Shown here piece after piece: positions 50,457 to 59,049 of a stretch of 64,000 nt of DNA. The first letter of the stretch is position 1. Each line of letters opens with the position of its first letter. The notes beneath the pieces were generated by a model, which ran no database searches, had not been told where the DNA came from, and saw only the letters and a list, made by a program, of their open reading frames with translations. The translations under genes were made by a program, and so were the position numbers. This DNA is from Pilimelia anulata (lineage in GTDB: Bacteria > Actinomycetota > Actinomycetes > Mycobacteriales > Micromonosporaceae): contig NZ_BMQB01000014.1 in NCBI RefSeq assembly GCF_014647895.1, forward strand, positions 1-64,000. Reading direction: 5' to 3'.

Positions 50457-50498
50457 ATGGTCAGTCTCTCTGACCATTATCGGTCAGATAAGCTGACC
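50457..50498. promoter_or_regulatory. Two MarR-type palindromic operators
   Basis: ATGGTCAG-N5-CTGACCAT (50457-50477) and GGTCAG-N5-CTGACC (50482-50498) lie with centres 23 bp apart between divergent genes, 18 and 17 nt from the two start codons. Equal half-sites and spacers show binding of two dimers that would block both promoters. Confidence 0.85.
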
Positions 50499-50515
50499 AT
50501 CGTCAAGGGGGTGGC

Positions 50516-50965
50516 ATGACGGAACCGAACCTCGGCCTGCTCTGCTTCATCGCGTACCGGGCGATCGAGGCGCGGGTGTTCGAGGCGGTGGCGGCCGCCG
50601 GCCACGGCGACGTGACGCCGGCGCAGGGGCGGCTGTTCGCCCAGTTGCGCCCCGAGGGCAGCCGGCTCACCGAACTCGCCGCCCGGGCCCGGGTCACCAA
50701 GCAGACCGCCGGCTTCCTCGTCGACCAGCTCGAACGCGCCGGGTACGTGGTCCGCACCCGCGACCCCGCGGACGCCCGCGCCCGGCTGGTCCGGATCGCG
50801 CCCCGCGGTGAGGCGGTGATCGCCGCCGCCCGGCGCGCGGAGGCGGCGGTCGAGGCCGAGTGGACCCGCCACCTCGGCGCCCGGGCCGCCGGGCAGCTCC
50901 GCGGCGCGCTGACCCGGCTCCGCGAGATCACCGACCCGTACCGCGAGGAGCCGGCGGACGACTGA
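50516..50965 (+). CDS. MarR family transcriptional regulator
   Basis: A 149-residue winged-helix regulator from ATG 50516 (AAGGGGG 5 nt upstream). The HTH is in LTELAARARVTKQTAGFLVDQLE, the wing in GYVVRTRDPADARARLVRIA, and dimerisation helices are at both ends. It should repress itself and the divergent DinB-like gene through the two GGTCAG/CTGACC operators. The inducing ligand is unknown. Confidence 0.93.
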   Translation: MTEPNLGLLCFIAYRAIEARVFEAVAAAGHGDVTPAQGRLFAQLRPEGSRLTELAARARVTKQTAGFLVDQLERAGYVVRTRDPADARARLVRIAPRGEAVIAAARRAEAAVEAEWTRHLGARAAGQLRGALTRLREITDPYREEPADD

Positions 50966-51014
50966 TCGTCCGCCGGCCCGGGTCCCGCGGACCGCGCCGC
51001 GCACGGCCGCCGCG

Positions 51015-52457
51015 TCAGCGCGGGGCGGCGGGGAAGCGCAGGTCCGCGGTGGCGGTGCCGGTGGCCGGTACCGCGATCGGGGCGGCCGCCGCGTACGAGT
51101 CGGCGTTGTCGTGCCAGCCCCGGCTGCGGATCTCGACGCCCTCGACGGTGCTGGCCTGGACCTTCACGCTGCGGCCGCCGAGGACCGGGTGGGCGTAGGT
51201 GGCCTCGGCGTTCGTGAAGAACACGCCGGCGACCAGGCCGTCCGCGGCATCGGCGATCAGGTCGTGCCGCTCGGTGCCGGCCGGTCCGGTCACCGCACCG
51301 CCGAGGACCACGCCGGGGGCGAGCGTGAAGTCCCGCTCCACCTCGGCGCCCGCCTCGATGCGGACGGTCGCCGCGTCGCGCTCCTCCCGCGCCCCGCCGC
51401 CCCACTGGTCGGCGCCGGGCGTGCGCGTCCAGCTCGCGCCGATCCGGAACGACCAGTCGTACGGGCCGAGCGCCGGCGACTCGTAGTGGCCCGCGGCGTC
51501 GGTGTAGTAGTACCAGACCAGGTAGTCGTTGTAGCGCAGCGATTCGTTGCTGATGGCCCCGCCGACCAGCGGCGTGCCGTCGGCGAGGTGCACCGTCCCG
51601 CGGACCGTCCCGCCGGGGTCGAAGCGCACCGTCGGGGCGGTGGTCTCCTCGCCCTCGCGGACGGTGATCTGCGCGGCCAGGTGCTCGCGGCCGGTGCCGC
51701 CGTCCGGGCCGACCCACTGGTCGCCCAGGTCGTAGCGCGGGTCGGCGCCCGCGAGGATGCGGTAGGTGCCGGGCGGCAGCGCGTCGGTGTGCACCCAGCC
51801 CTCGGCGTCGCGCTCCTCGGCCTCGACGAACGCCCACGAGCGGTCGGGGCCCACCGTCCGGACCCACAGGTACGAGCGGTCGTCCAGGATCGCGCCCGTG
51901 CGGCCGTCGGTCATCTTCGCCCGGATCGTCCCGCCGGCGCCGAACCGCGCCGTCACGGCCGCCGGCTCGCCGGCCCGCGGGGTGGCGGCGACGAAGTCGC
52001 CGAGGCGGGAGCCGCCGCCGTCCGGCCGGACCACGATCGGCAGTGGTACGCCGACGGCCAGGCCGCGCAGCGCCACCACGCCGTCGGACGTGCACGCGCG
52101 GCTGCCCTCGTCCCCGGCGACGGTGGCGCAGAACCGGGCGACGGGCGCGCCGGTGCGCGCGTCCCGGGCCGACACGGCGAGCGCGCCGGCACCGCCGACG
52201 GTGCCGGTCGGGGTGCCGGCGCGCGGCCGCTCGGCGCTCCAGCGCGCGTACCGCGCGAGCGCCGCCGACGACAGGCCGCGGGCGGTCGGGTCCGCCGCCC
52301 CGGCCGGGCCCGGCAGCGCGGGGGCGAGCCGCTTCGCGGTCGCTGCGGTACCGGTCGCGGCGGGTGGGGCGGGATCGGCTGCGGCGGGGGCGGCGAGGGC
52401 GGCGGCACCGGTCACGGCGATCGCCAGCCCCGCGGCCAGCACGGCGGTGCGCTTCAC
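51015..52457 (-). CDS. Secreted multi-domain protein with carboxypeptidase-regulatory-like repeats
   Basis: A 480-residue protein from GTG 52457 (GAGGAGC 5 nt upstream). Signal peptide to about residue 28; then four or five beta-sandwich modules of the CarboxypepD_reg/prealbumin type (VSARDARTGAPVARFCATV; GTVRGTVHLADGTPLVGG; TDAAGHYESPALGPYDWSF). QWVGPDGGTGREHLAAQITV, followed by REGE, is shared nearly unchanged with the 361-aa protein at 54.3-55.4 kb, so the two are paralogues. No catalytic motif is seen. The function is probably a surface or matrix protein. Its upstream element is shared with the M4 protease at 57.0 kb. Confidence 0.8.
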   Translation of the reverse strand: MKRTAVLAAGLAIAVTGAAALAAPAAADPAPPAATGTAATAKRLAPALPGPAGAADPTARGLSSAALARYARWSAERPRAGTPTGTVGGAGALAVSARDARTGAPVARFCATVAGDEGSRACTSDGVVALRGLAVGVPLPIVVRPDGGGSRLGDFVAATPRAGEPAAVTARFGAGGTIRAKMTDGRTGAILDDRSYLWVRTVGPDRSWAFVEAEERDAEGWVHTDALPPGTYRILAGADPRYDLGDQWVGPDGGTGREHLAAQITVREGEETTAPTVRFDPGGTVRGTVHLADGTPLVGGAISNESLRYNDYLVWYYYTDAAGHYESPALGPYDWSFRIGASWTRTPGADQWGGGAREERDAATVRIEAGAEVERDFTLAPGVVLGGAVTGPAGTERHDLIADAADGLVAGVFFTNAEATYAHPVLGGRSVKVQASTVEGVEIRSRGWHDNADSYAAAAPIAVPATGTATADLRFPAAPR

Positions 52458-52528
52458 GGGCGCTCCTCAACTATCGGGTGGGGAACCTGTCGGAACATCG
52501 GGGAAACAGCCGGCTACGGCCGGTAGCT

Positions 52529-52590
52529 GCCGACTATCGCGCCCGCCCCGGCGCGTGAGTAATCCCAAGGATCCATAGGGCACCTCTATG
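52529..52590 (-). promoter_or_regulatory. Bipartite upstream element A (shared with the M4 protease gene)
   Basis: Reading the plus strand: GCCGACTATCGCGCC (52529-52543), 17 nt, AATCCCA (52561-52567), GATC (52570-52573) and the dyad CATAG-N7-CTATG (52574-52590). On the gene strand GGCGCGATAGTCGGC probably includes the -10 (GATAGT), about 75 nt before the start; the dyad lies further upstream, as for a LysR-type activator. Confidence 0.6.
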
Positions 52591-52716
52591 AGATGTCCGT
52601 ACTTGCGAGCGATGCGCGTTCTTCGACCAATTACATGTATTCGTCGACGCGGCGCCGGGCCGGGTGACGTAAATCGCTGGACCTCAACCGGGCCTCAGGA
52701 TCTAACGTTTCCCTTC

Positions 52717-54243
52717 ATGAGCATGATCCAGGGCGACCGGCGGACCTTCTACCAGCTCCTGGTCAGCACCCTGGTGGTGGGCGTCATCAACTTCACGGTG
52801 TGGTTCGCCATCACCTTCTACGTCTACCTGGAGACGGGCTCCGTCTTCGCCGTCGGCGTGGTCTCCGGCATCTTCCTGGTGCTCACCGCGCTGACCGGCA
52901 TCTGGTTCGGCAGCCTGGTCGACCACCACGCCAAGAAGACGATGATGCAGGTCTCGGCGCTGGTCTCGCTGGCCGCGTACGCGGCGGCGCTGGTGCTGTA
53001 CCAGCTCACCCCGCGGGCCGAGTTCCGGGACCCGGGCAGCGCCACCCTGTGGACGCTCATCGTGCTGCTGATGGTCGGCGTCATCGTCGGCAACATCCGG
53101 ACGATCGCCCTGCCCACGCTGGTGACGGTGCTCATCGCCGAGGAGACCCGGGACCGGGCCAACGGGCTGGTCGGCAGCACGTCGGGGGTGTCGCTGCTGG
53201 TGACGTCGGTGATCAGCGGCCTGCTGGTGGCGCTGGGCGGGATGTTCTGGGTGCTCGTCCTCGCGGTCGCGGTCCTGGTCGCGGCGGTCGTCCACCTCGC
53301 CCTGGTGCCGGTGCGCGAGCACCCCGCGGCGTCCGCGCCGGGGGAGGGCGACGCCGGTACGGCGGGGGCCGTGCGCCTGCCCGCCGTGGCCGACGCGCCG
53401 GCGGGCGCCGCGGTGCCGGCCGCCGCGGCGGGGGCGCCGGCCGCGGGCGGCGGACCGGCGGACGGCGGGCGGAAGGTGGACCTGCGGGGGACGCTGCGGG
53501 TCGTCGCCGAGGTGCCGGGCCTGATGGCGCTGATCCTGTTCTCGACGTTCAACAACTTCCTCGGCGGCGTGTTCATGGCGCTGATGGACGCGTACGGGCT
53601 GTCGCTGATGTCCGTCCGGTCCTGGGGCCTGCTGTGGGGCCTGCTGAGCACCGGCTTCATCGTCGGCGGCCTGCTGATCGCCCGGACCGGCCTCGGCCGC
53701 AACCCGCTCCGCCTGCTGCTGATCATCAACGTGGTGCTGTGGGCGGTGACGATCCTGTTCCCGCTGCGCTCGTCGATCATCATGCTGACCGCCGGCATGT
53801 ACGTGTACATGCTGCTCGCCCCGTACGCCGAGGCGGCCGAGCAGACGATCCTGCAGCGGGTGGTGCCGTACGAGCGGCAGGGCCGGGTGTTCGGCTTCGC
53901 CCAGAGCGTCGAGCAGTCGGCGTCGCCGCTGACCGCGTTCCTGATCGCCCCGATCGCCGACTTCGTGATCATCCCGTTCATGACCGACGGCACCGGGGCG
54001 CGGCTGATCGGCGACTGGTTCGGCACCGGCAAGGACCGCGGGCTGGCGCTCGTCTTCGTCCTCACCGGCGTGCTCGGGCTGATCGCCTCGATCCTGGCCC
54101 TGCGCAGCCGCCAGTACCGCCGCCTCCGCGACCGCTACACGGCCGCGGACGGCGACCCGCCTGCGGCCGGGCCGGGCACCGACGCCACCGGGCCGGACGC
54201 GGCCGGGGTCGGCGCGGAGCCCGCCCCCACCGCCCGCGGCTGA
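52717..54243 (+). CDS. Major facilitator superfamily transporter
   Basis: A 508-residue membrane protein from ATG 52717. TAACGT (52703-52708) lies 8 nt upstream and there is no Shine-Dalgarno, so the transcript is probably leaderless. About twelve helices are seen; the first half has FGSLVDHHAKKTMMQVSALV (the MFS loop 2-3 motif) and the second begins after a long Ala/Pro/Gly cytosolic loop (about 205-260). It looks like an MFS efflux or drug-export type carrier; the substrate is not predictable. The C-terminal 35 residues are polar and disordered. Confidence 0.9.
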   Translation: MSMIQGDRRTFYQLLVSTLVVGVINFTVWFAITFYVYLETGSVFAVGVVSGIFLVLTALTGIWFGSLVDHHAKKTMMQVSALVSLAAYAAALVLYQLTPRAEFRDPGSATLWTLIVLLMVGVIVGNIRTIALPTLVTVLIAEETRDRANGLVGSTSGVSLLVTSVISGLLVALGGMFWVLVLAVAVLVAAVVHLALVPVREHPAASAPGEGDAGTAGAVRLPAVADAPAGAAVPAAAAGAPAAGGGPADGGRKVDLRGTLRVVAEVPGLMALILFSTFNNFLGGVFMALMDAYGLSLMSVRSWGLLWGLLSTGFIVGGLLIARTGLGRNPLRLLLIINVVLWAVTILFPLRSSIIMLTAGMYVYMLLAPYAEAAEQTILQRVVPYERQGRVFGFAQSVEQSASPLTAFLIAPIADFVIIPFMTDGTGARLIGDWFGTGKDRGLALVFVLTGVLGLIASILALRSRQYRRLRDRYTAADGDPPAAGPGTDATGPDAAGVGAEPAPTARG

Positions 54244-54278
54244 CCCGCCGACCGGGGCGGCTCCGGCCGGCAACGGGC

Positions 54279-54325
54279 GAGCCGCCGACCGGAGCGGGCG
54301 CGTGCCCGGCTCCGGCCGGCGGCTC
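54279..54325. terminator. Long bidirectional hairpin terminator
   Basis: A stem of about 21 bp (54279-54299 with 54304-54325) has one mismatch and one bulge over a gcgt loop, between the MFS gene and the convergent secreted-protein gene. Confidence 0.75.
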
Positions 54326-54342
54326 ATGGGGCGCCGGCAGTG

Positions 54343-55428
54343 CTAGTCCGTCGGGAACCGCAGGTCGATCGTGGCGGCGTCCTGCTCCGGGATGGCGACG
54401 GGTGTCGCGTCCTCGACGGTCCGGGCCTCCCGGTGGAAGCCGGCGAACCAGGTGCTCTCGTCGATCACCGTGGTCGCCTGCACCGTCACCGTGGTCCCGC
54501 CGACGACGCGCGCGGCGTACTCCGTCTCCGCCGGCGTCCCGTTGATCCAGGCGGCGACCTGGCCGGTGCTGCTGTCGAAGAACAGGAGCTGCCGCAGCTC
54601 GCCCTTGTCCGCCGTCGGGTTGACGGCGCCGGTGACCCGGGTGCCCGGGACCAGCCGGTTGGTCCACTCCCGGGTCGTACCGGCCTCGACCCTGACGGTG
54701 GCCGCCCCGGCCGGGTTCAGCGCGCCGCCGGACCACTGCTGCGTCCCGCCCGCGGAGTCGAACGTCAGGAACCGCAGCGACCAGTCGTACGGGCCGAGGT
54801 TCGCGGCCTCGAACCGCCCCTCGTCGTCGGTGACGCCGAGGTTCAGGTTGCTGCTGTCGAAGTACCGGCTCGACTCCGCCGACGCCATCGCGTGGGCGGG
54901 CCGGCCGTCCGGGTCGAGCACGGTGACGCGCAGGCTGCCCGCGGGGTCCAGCAGGACCGGCGGCGCCGCCGCGTTCTCGCCCTCGCGCACGGTGATCATG
55001 GCGGCCAGGTGCTCCCGGCCCACGCCGCCGCGCTCGCCGACCCATTGGGCGCCGAAGCCGCCCGGGTACGGGTTGACCCACAGCCGGTACCGGCCGGGCG
55101 CCAGGCCCCCGCTGCGCACGACGCCCTCGGCGTCCGGGATCAGCTCGGCGGCCGGGACGTCGCCGTCCACGCCGCGGACGTAGACCTCGACGTCGCCGTA
55201 CGGCTTGCCGGTGGCGCGGTCGGTCACGGTGGTGGACAGCGTGCCGGTCGCCGCCCGGCCCGGGCCCCCGGGGTGCGGCGCGGCCGCGTCCGACGGGCCG
55301 GCGGGCGCGTAGACGGACGGCCCGAGCGGACGGGGGGAGCCCCCGCCGGCCGGCGCGGCGCCGGCCGGCGAGGGCGCGGTCAGCAGCACGGCCAGGGCCG
55401 CGCCCACCGCGGAGTGGTGCAGTCGCAT
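54343..55428 (-). CDS. Secreted protein with carboxypeptidase-regulatory-like repeats
   Basis: A 361-residue protein from ATG 55428 (GGAAGGA upstream). Signal peptide (AVLLTAPSPAGAA), a disordered Pro/Gly stretch, then about three beta-sandwich modules (LSTTVTDRATGKPYGDVEVY; LRVTVLDPDGRPAHAMAS; TDDEGRFEAANLGPYDWSL). It shares GREHLAAMITVREGE and overall order with the 480-aa protein at 51-52.4 kb. It lies 24 nt downstream of the M4 protease gene, so both are made from one mRNA and perhaps act together on an extracellular substrate. Confidence 0.82.
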   Translation of the reverse strand: MRLHHSAVGAALAVLLTAPSPAGAAPAGGGSPRPLGPSVYAPAGPSDAAAPHPGGPGRAATGTLSTTVTDRATGKPYGDVEVYVRGVDGDVPAAELIPDAEGVVRSGGLAPGRYRLWVNPYPGGFGAQWVGERGGVGREHLAAMITVREGENAAAPPVLLDPAGSLRVTVLDPDGRPAHAMASAESSRYFDSSNLNLGVTDDEGRFEAANLGPYDWSLRFLTFDSAGGTQQWSGGALNPAGAATVRVEAGTTREWTNRLVPGTRVTGAVNPTADKGELRQLLFFDSSTGQVAAWINGTPAETEYAARVVGGTTVTVQATTVIDESTWFAGFHREARTVEDATPVAIPEQDAATIDLRFPTD

Positions 55429-55452
55429 GGGTGTCCTTCCCGGATGATCGGA

Positions 55453-57012
55453 TCAGCGGGCCGACGGGCAGGACTCGCCGGTGCCGGCGGGCACCGAGAC
55501 GGCGTCCCACGCCTTCTGTACCGCGGCGCACTCGCCGCCGGTCGGGAACAGCTCCTTCGCGGCCGCGACCGACGCGGCGCGGGCGCTGGCGTGGGTCCAC
55601 TCCGAGGTCTTGCGCATGAGGGTGCCCATGAAGACCTTGCCGGCCTTCTGGATCCCGATGCCGGCCACGGTGCTGTTGTTGCAGGTCGGGGACTTCGGCT
55701 GCCCGTTGGTCGGGTTGGAGCCCTCGGCGAGCAGGTAGAACCAGTGGTTCTGCGGACCGGCCGCGGCGTGCACCTCGGTGTTCGGGATCTTGCTGGAGTA
55801 GCAGTTCGGGTCGCCGACCTTCGACGGCTCGTACATGTACCGGATCGGGCCCTTGCCGATCAGGTTCGGCAGCTCGCCGACCTCGTAGTCGGGCTTGTCG
55901 GCCGGGTGGTTGGCGTAGAACTCGGTGAGCGCGCCGAAGATGTCGCCGGTGGACTCGTTCAGGCCGCCGTTCTCGTTGTCCTCCCAGTCGCCGGCGCCGC
56001 CGGGGGTGTGCTGGAAGATGCCGTGGCCGAATTCGTGGCCGACCACGTCCATATTCGTGAGCTGCCGCTTCTTGTCCTGCGAATAGCCGAATTCGGCGTA
56101 GTCGCCGGTCCAGTAGGCGTTGACCTGCTGCAGGCCGACGCGGACCGGGAAGCCGCGGCCGGCGCCGTCCATGCCGTTGCGGCCCAGCCAGTCCTTGAGC
56201 ATGTCCCATTCCTTCTGGGCGCCCCAGAGCGCGTCCGCGCAGCCGGACGGCAGGTCCATGGCGCCGCCGGTGCCGTACTCGTTGCTCGCGCTGGCGTACG
56301 GGGCGCCGTTGCGGCCGCCGCACTGCAGGCCCGGCCGGGACGGGTCGACCATCTTCCCGGCCTCGAGGCCGCCGAGGTCCTGCTTGCCGTAGTACGCGCC
56401 GTTGCCGGTGGCGTGCACGACGTCGTTGCGGGTCCGGTCGTCGATGACCCTCCCGGACCTCGCGTCGACGACGACGTGCAGCCGGGCCGGGCGGTTCCGC
56501 CGGTCGGCGCCCGCCACCGCCACCTCGTACGCGAGCCGGCCGGCGCCGTCGGCGACGACGACCAGGCGCGGGGTGCCGACCCGGTCGACCCGGCGGAGCT
56601 GCGCCCGCGCGGTCCGGGTCGCCGCGGCGGCCGGGATGGCGGCCCGGGTCGAGGTGACGTCCAGTTCGCGGGTCTGAGCGACCCGGGTGGACAGCACGGT
56701 GCCGGCGGCGTCGGTGACCACGACGGCGTCGCCGCCGAGGACGGGCAGGCCGCGGTGCGTGCGCTCGTACGCGACGTACTGCAGGCCCGCGCCGGTCAGG
56801 TTCGACTGCTGGACCAGCTCGTCCGCTTCGGACAGGCGGAAGGCGGCCGGGTCGGCGGCGACCAGCCGGTCGGCGGCGGCGCCGGCCAGCAGGGCCGGGG
56901 CGGGGCGGTGGGCGGGCTCGCCGGCGGCGGCTGGGGCGGACGGGGCGGTGAGGGCGACGGCGCCGGCGACGGCGATCGTTGCTCCCGCGGCCCGCATGGC
57001 GGTGCGCTTCAC
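55453..57012 (-). CDS. Secreted M4 family zinc metallopeptidase (second copy)
   Basis: A 519-residue preproenzyme from GTG 57012 (AAGGAG 5 nt upstream). Signal peptide, FTP propeptide (LQYVAYERTHRGLPVLGGDA, then ARLHVVVDARSGRVIDD), and catalytic domain with VVGHEFGHGIFQHTPGG, third ligand in GLNESTGDIFGALTEF, and the His loop in NTEVHAAAGPQNHWFYLLAEG. It shares gene length and many blocks with the M4 enzyme at 7.9-9.5 kb (NAYWTGD against NAYWNGH; EGSNPTNGQPKSP against EGSQPTNGNPASP), so they are paralogues. It is divergent from a LysR gene. Confidence 0.94.
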   Translation of the reverse strand: MKRTAMRAAGATIAVAGAVALTAPSAPAAAGEPAHRPAPALLAGAAADRLVAADPAAFRLSEADELVQQSNLTGAGLQYVAYERTHRGLPVLGGDAVVVTDAAGTVLSTRVAQTRELDVTSTRAAIPAAAATRTARAQLRRVDRVGTPRLVVVADGAGRLAYEVAVAGADRRNRPARLHVVVDARSGRVIDDRTRNDVVHATGNGAYYGKQDLGGLEAGKMVDPSRPGLQCGGRNGAPYASASNEYGTGGAMDLPSGCADALWGAQKEWDMLKDWLGRNGMDGAGRGFPVRVGLQQVNAYWTGDYAEFGYSQDKKRQLTNMDVVGHEFGHGIFQHTPGGAGDWEDNENGGLNESTGDIFGALTEFYANHPADKPDYEVGELPNLIGKGPIRYMYEPSKVGDPNCYSSKIPNTEVHAAAGPQNHWFYLLAEGSNPTNGQPKSPTCNNSTVAGIGIQKAGKVFMGTLMRKTSEWTHASARAASVAAAKELFPTGGECAAVQKAWDAVSVPAGTGESCPSAR

Positions 57013-57062
57013 GGGTGCTCCTTGCGGGTGGGTGGGGATACCGGCCGGACCCGGCCAGCGCC

Positions 57063-57125
57063 GCCGACTATCGCGCCCCGCGCCGACCGCGGAACAATCC
57101 CAGTGATCTATAACGTTCGGCTATA
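57063..57125 (-). promoter_or_regulatory. Bipartite upstream element B of the M4 protease operon
   Basis: Plus strand: GCCGACTATCGCGCC (57063-57077), 18 nt, AATCCCA (57096-57102), GATC (57105-57108), TATAA-N7-GCTATA (57109-57125). The 15-mer is identical to that at 52529, and the distances from AATCCCA to GATC (9) and to CTAT (25) are the same. It lies between the M4 gene and the divergent LysR gene. Confidence 0.62.
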
Positions 57126-57242
57126 CGACGCGGTCATAATCATGGGCCGGTCAGCGATCCGCCCTTCTATTCGGACCGTCGCCGCCGCAAGCAATTCCAT
57201 GGAATTCCGGGGCATGGATATCCACAGGTATGGATGTAGCCT

Positions 57243-58223
57243 GTGCGGGTGGAGCTGGACTTCCGGCACTTGCGACTCATCCGGGCCGTCGCGAATGGCG
57301 GATCGCTGGCCGCCGCCGCGGCGGCCGTCGGAATGGCGCAGCCGTCGGCCGCGGCGGCGCTGGGCCGGGCCGAGCGCATCGTGGGCGGTCGGCTGTTCCG
57401 CCGTACCGCCGACGGGCTGGTGGCCACCGAGCTGGGCGAGGTGGTGACCGCGCACGCGCTCACCATCCTGGGCGCGCTGGAGCAGTTCGAGGAGTGCGCC
57501 GGGCAGGACGGCCGGCCGACGGTACGCATCGGCGCCACCCCGGGGCCGCTGGCCGCGGCCCTGCCGCGGATCATCGACCTGGTCCTCGACGTCACCTCCG
57601 ACGTCCGGATCGGCTTCAACGGCCGCCGCTGGCTGACCATGGTGGCCGCCCGGCACCTGGACGCGGCCCTCGTCGTCGACTACCCGGCCGCCGAGCTGAC
57701 CAGCCCGCACACCATCCGTCGGGTCGTCGCCGTCGAACCGCTGTTCGTCGCCCTGCCGGAGCGGCACCCGCTCGGCGACCGGGTGGAGGTCGACCTCCGC
57801 GAGCTGGCCGACGCGACGCTCGGGGAAATGTCCGACGCCGGGCCCAGCGCCCACGAGCACCTGGTCGCCGCCTGCGCCGAGGCGGGGTTCACCCCCGCGA
57901 CCGTCACCCTCGGGCTCGCCGAACTCCGCTCCTTCGCCCGGCGCCGGCACGCCGCCCTGCTGCTCCGGCCGACCAGCCAGCCGCCGCCGGGCATGGTCGC
58001 CGTGCCGCTGGCCGGTACGCCGCTGCGGATGACCACGAGCCTGCACGTCGGCGCCGACCACCCGCTGATCGCCGAGCGCGGCGCGCGGTTGTGGTCGGAG
58101 CTGGTCGCCGCGCAGCACCGGGTCGTCGACACCAGCCGCGTCTACCGCGCGTGGCGGGAGCGGCACCCCGACTGGCGGCTCACCCCCGGCGCGCCGCGGC
58201 CGCGCGGTACCGCCGCGCCCTGA
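57243..58223 (+). CDS. LysR family transcriptional regulator
   Basis: A 326-residue regulator from GTG 57243 (GTG 57249 is also possible); no clear ribosome site, so it is perhaps leaderless. HTH: LRLIRAVANGGSLAAAAAAV then MAQPSAAAALGRAERIVGGR. The effector domain includes IRIGATPGPLAAALPRIIDL-like sequence (VRIGATPGPLAAALPRIIDL), DAALVVDYPAAEL and LVAACAEAGFTPATVTLG. It is related to the LysR at 18.8-19.8 kb. Divergence from the M4 protease operon suggests it controls that operon through element B. Confidence 0.92.
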   Translation: MRVELDFRHLRLIRAVANGGSLAAAAAAVGMAQPSAAAALGRAERIVGGRLFRRTADGLVATELGEVVTAHALTILGALEQFEECAGQDGRPTVRIGATPGPLAAALPRIIDLVLDVTSDVRIGFNGRRWLTMVAARHLDAALVVDYPAAELTSPHTIRRVVAVEPLFVALPERHPLGDRVEVDLRELADATLGEMSDAGPSAHEHLVAACAEAGFTPATVTLGLAELRSFARRRHAALLLRPTSQPPPGMVAVPLAGTPLRMTTSLHVGADHPLIAERGARLWSELVAAQHRVVDTSRVYRAWRERHPDWRLTPGAPRPRGTAAP

Positions 58224-58315
58224 CCCGTACCGCGCCCCGGCCCCCGGACCGCGCCCGACCCCGTCCGCGTCCGGCCCCGGACCGCGCTCCGGATCGGTGA
58301 AAGCGCGCGCGAGGT

Positions 58316-58340
58316 GCATCGCGGTGGCCCCGCTGGGTAG
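58316..58340 (+). promoter_or_regulatory. SigB/SigF-type promoter of the CBS gene
   Basis: GCAT (58316-58319), 15 nt, GGGTAG (58335-58340), fitting GNNT-N14-16-GGGTA, 37 nt before the GTG. Confidence 0.5.
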
Positions 58341-58377
58341 GGGTGGGGGTGAGGTCCATCGACGGAAGGGGAGAGAC

Positions 58378-58794
58378 GTGACGACCGCGAGGGAGATCAT
58401 GACCGCCGGGGCGGCCTGCGTGGGGGAGCAGGAGCCGGTGGCCGAGGCCGCCCGCCTGATGGCGGAGCTGGACGTGGGCTCGCTGCCGATCTGCGGCGCC
58501 GACGACCGGCTCACGGGCATGCTCACCGACCGGGACATCGTGGTGAAGGTACTGGCCGGCGGCCGCGACCCGAACACGGTGCGGGCCGGCGAGCTGGCGC
58601 AGGGCAAGGCGGTGACGATCGGGGCCGACGACGACGCGGCGGAGATCCTGCGGACGATGGCCGAGCACCGGGTACGCCGGCTGCCGGTGATCGACGGCCG
58701 CAAGCTGGTCGGCATCGTCGCGCTGGCCGACGTGGCCCGGGCGCTGCCCGACCGGCCGGTCGGCGAGCTGCTGGACGCCATCTCCGCCGACTAG
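58378..58794 (+). CDS. Two-CBS-domain protein
   Basis: A 138-residue soluble protein from GTG 58378 (GAAGGGGAG upstream). It consists of a CBS pair: TAREIMTAGAACVGEQEPVA with DRLTGMLTDRDIVVKVLAGG, then ELAQGKAVTIGADDDAAEIL with GRKLVGIVALADVARALPDR. CBS pairs sense adenine nucleotides; the stand-alone form is common in actinomycete stress regulons. Its promoter type and the catalase downstream place it in such a regulon. Confidence 0.92.
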   Translation: MTTAREIMTAGAACVGEQEPVAEAARLMAELDVGSLPICGADDRLTGMLTDRDIVVKVLAGGRDPNTVRAGELAQGKAVTIGADDDAAEILRTMAEHRVRRLPVIDGRKLVGIVALADVARALPDRPVGELLDAISAD

Positions 58795-58808
58795 CACCCC
58801 CGCCGGGC

Positions 58809-58835
58809 GGCGCCGCCGGACCGAGCGGCGGCGCC
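58809..58835 (+). terminator. Hairpin after the CBS gene
   Basis: GGCGCCGCC (58809-58817) pairs perfectly with GGCGGCGCC (58827-58835), 15 nt past the stop. Confidence 0.6.
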
Positions 58836-58984
58836 ACCGCCGGCGGCCGACCGAGCCGCCCGCCACCGCCCGGCCGAGCCGACCGCCAACCGCCCGGCGG
58901 CGCCCGCCGGAGCCGGACGCCGTCGCCGTCCGAAATGGCGGGTGGTCGGCGCCCGGACCTGCGGCGGAGCGGTCCCGTGCGGGT

Positions 58985-59009
58985 GTTTGCCCGGTCGGGG
59001 GCCGGGTAC
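58985..59009 (+). promoter_or_regulatory. SigB/SigF-type promoter of the catalase gene
   Basis: GTTT (58985-58988), 15 nt, GGGTAC (59004-59009): a full match to the actinomycete general-stress sigma consensus, 41 nt before the ATG. Confidence 0.72.
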
Positions 59010-59049
59010 GGGTCGGCAGTCAGCACGCCGCCCGGGAGGAGCCACCGAG

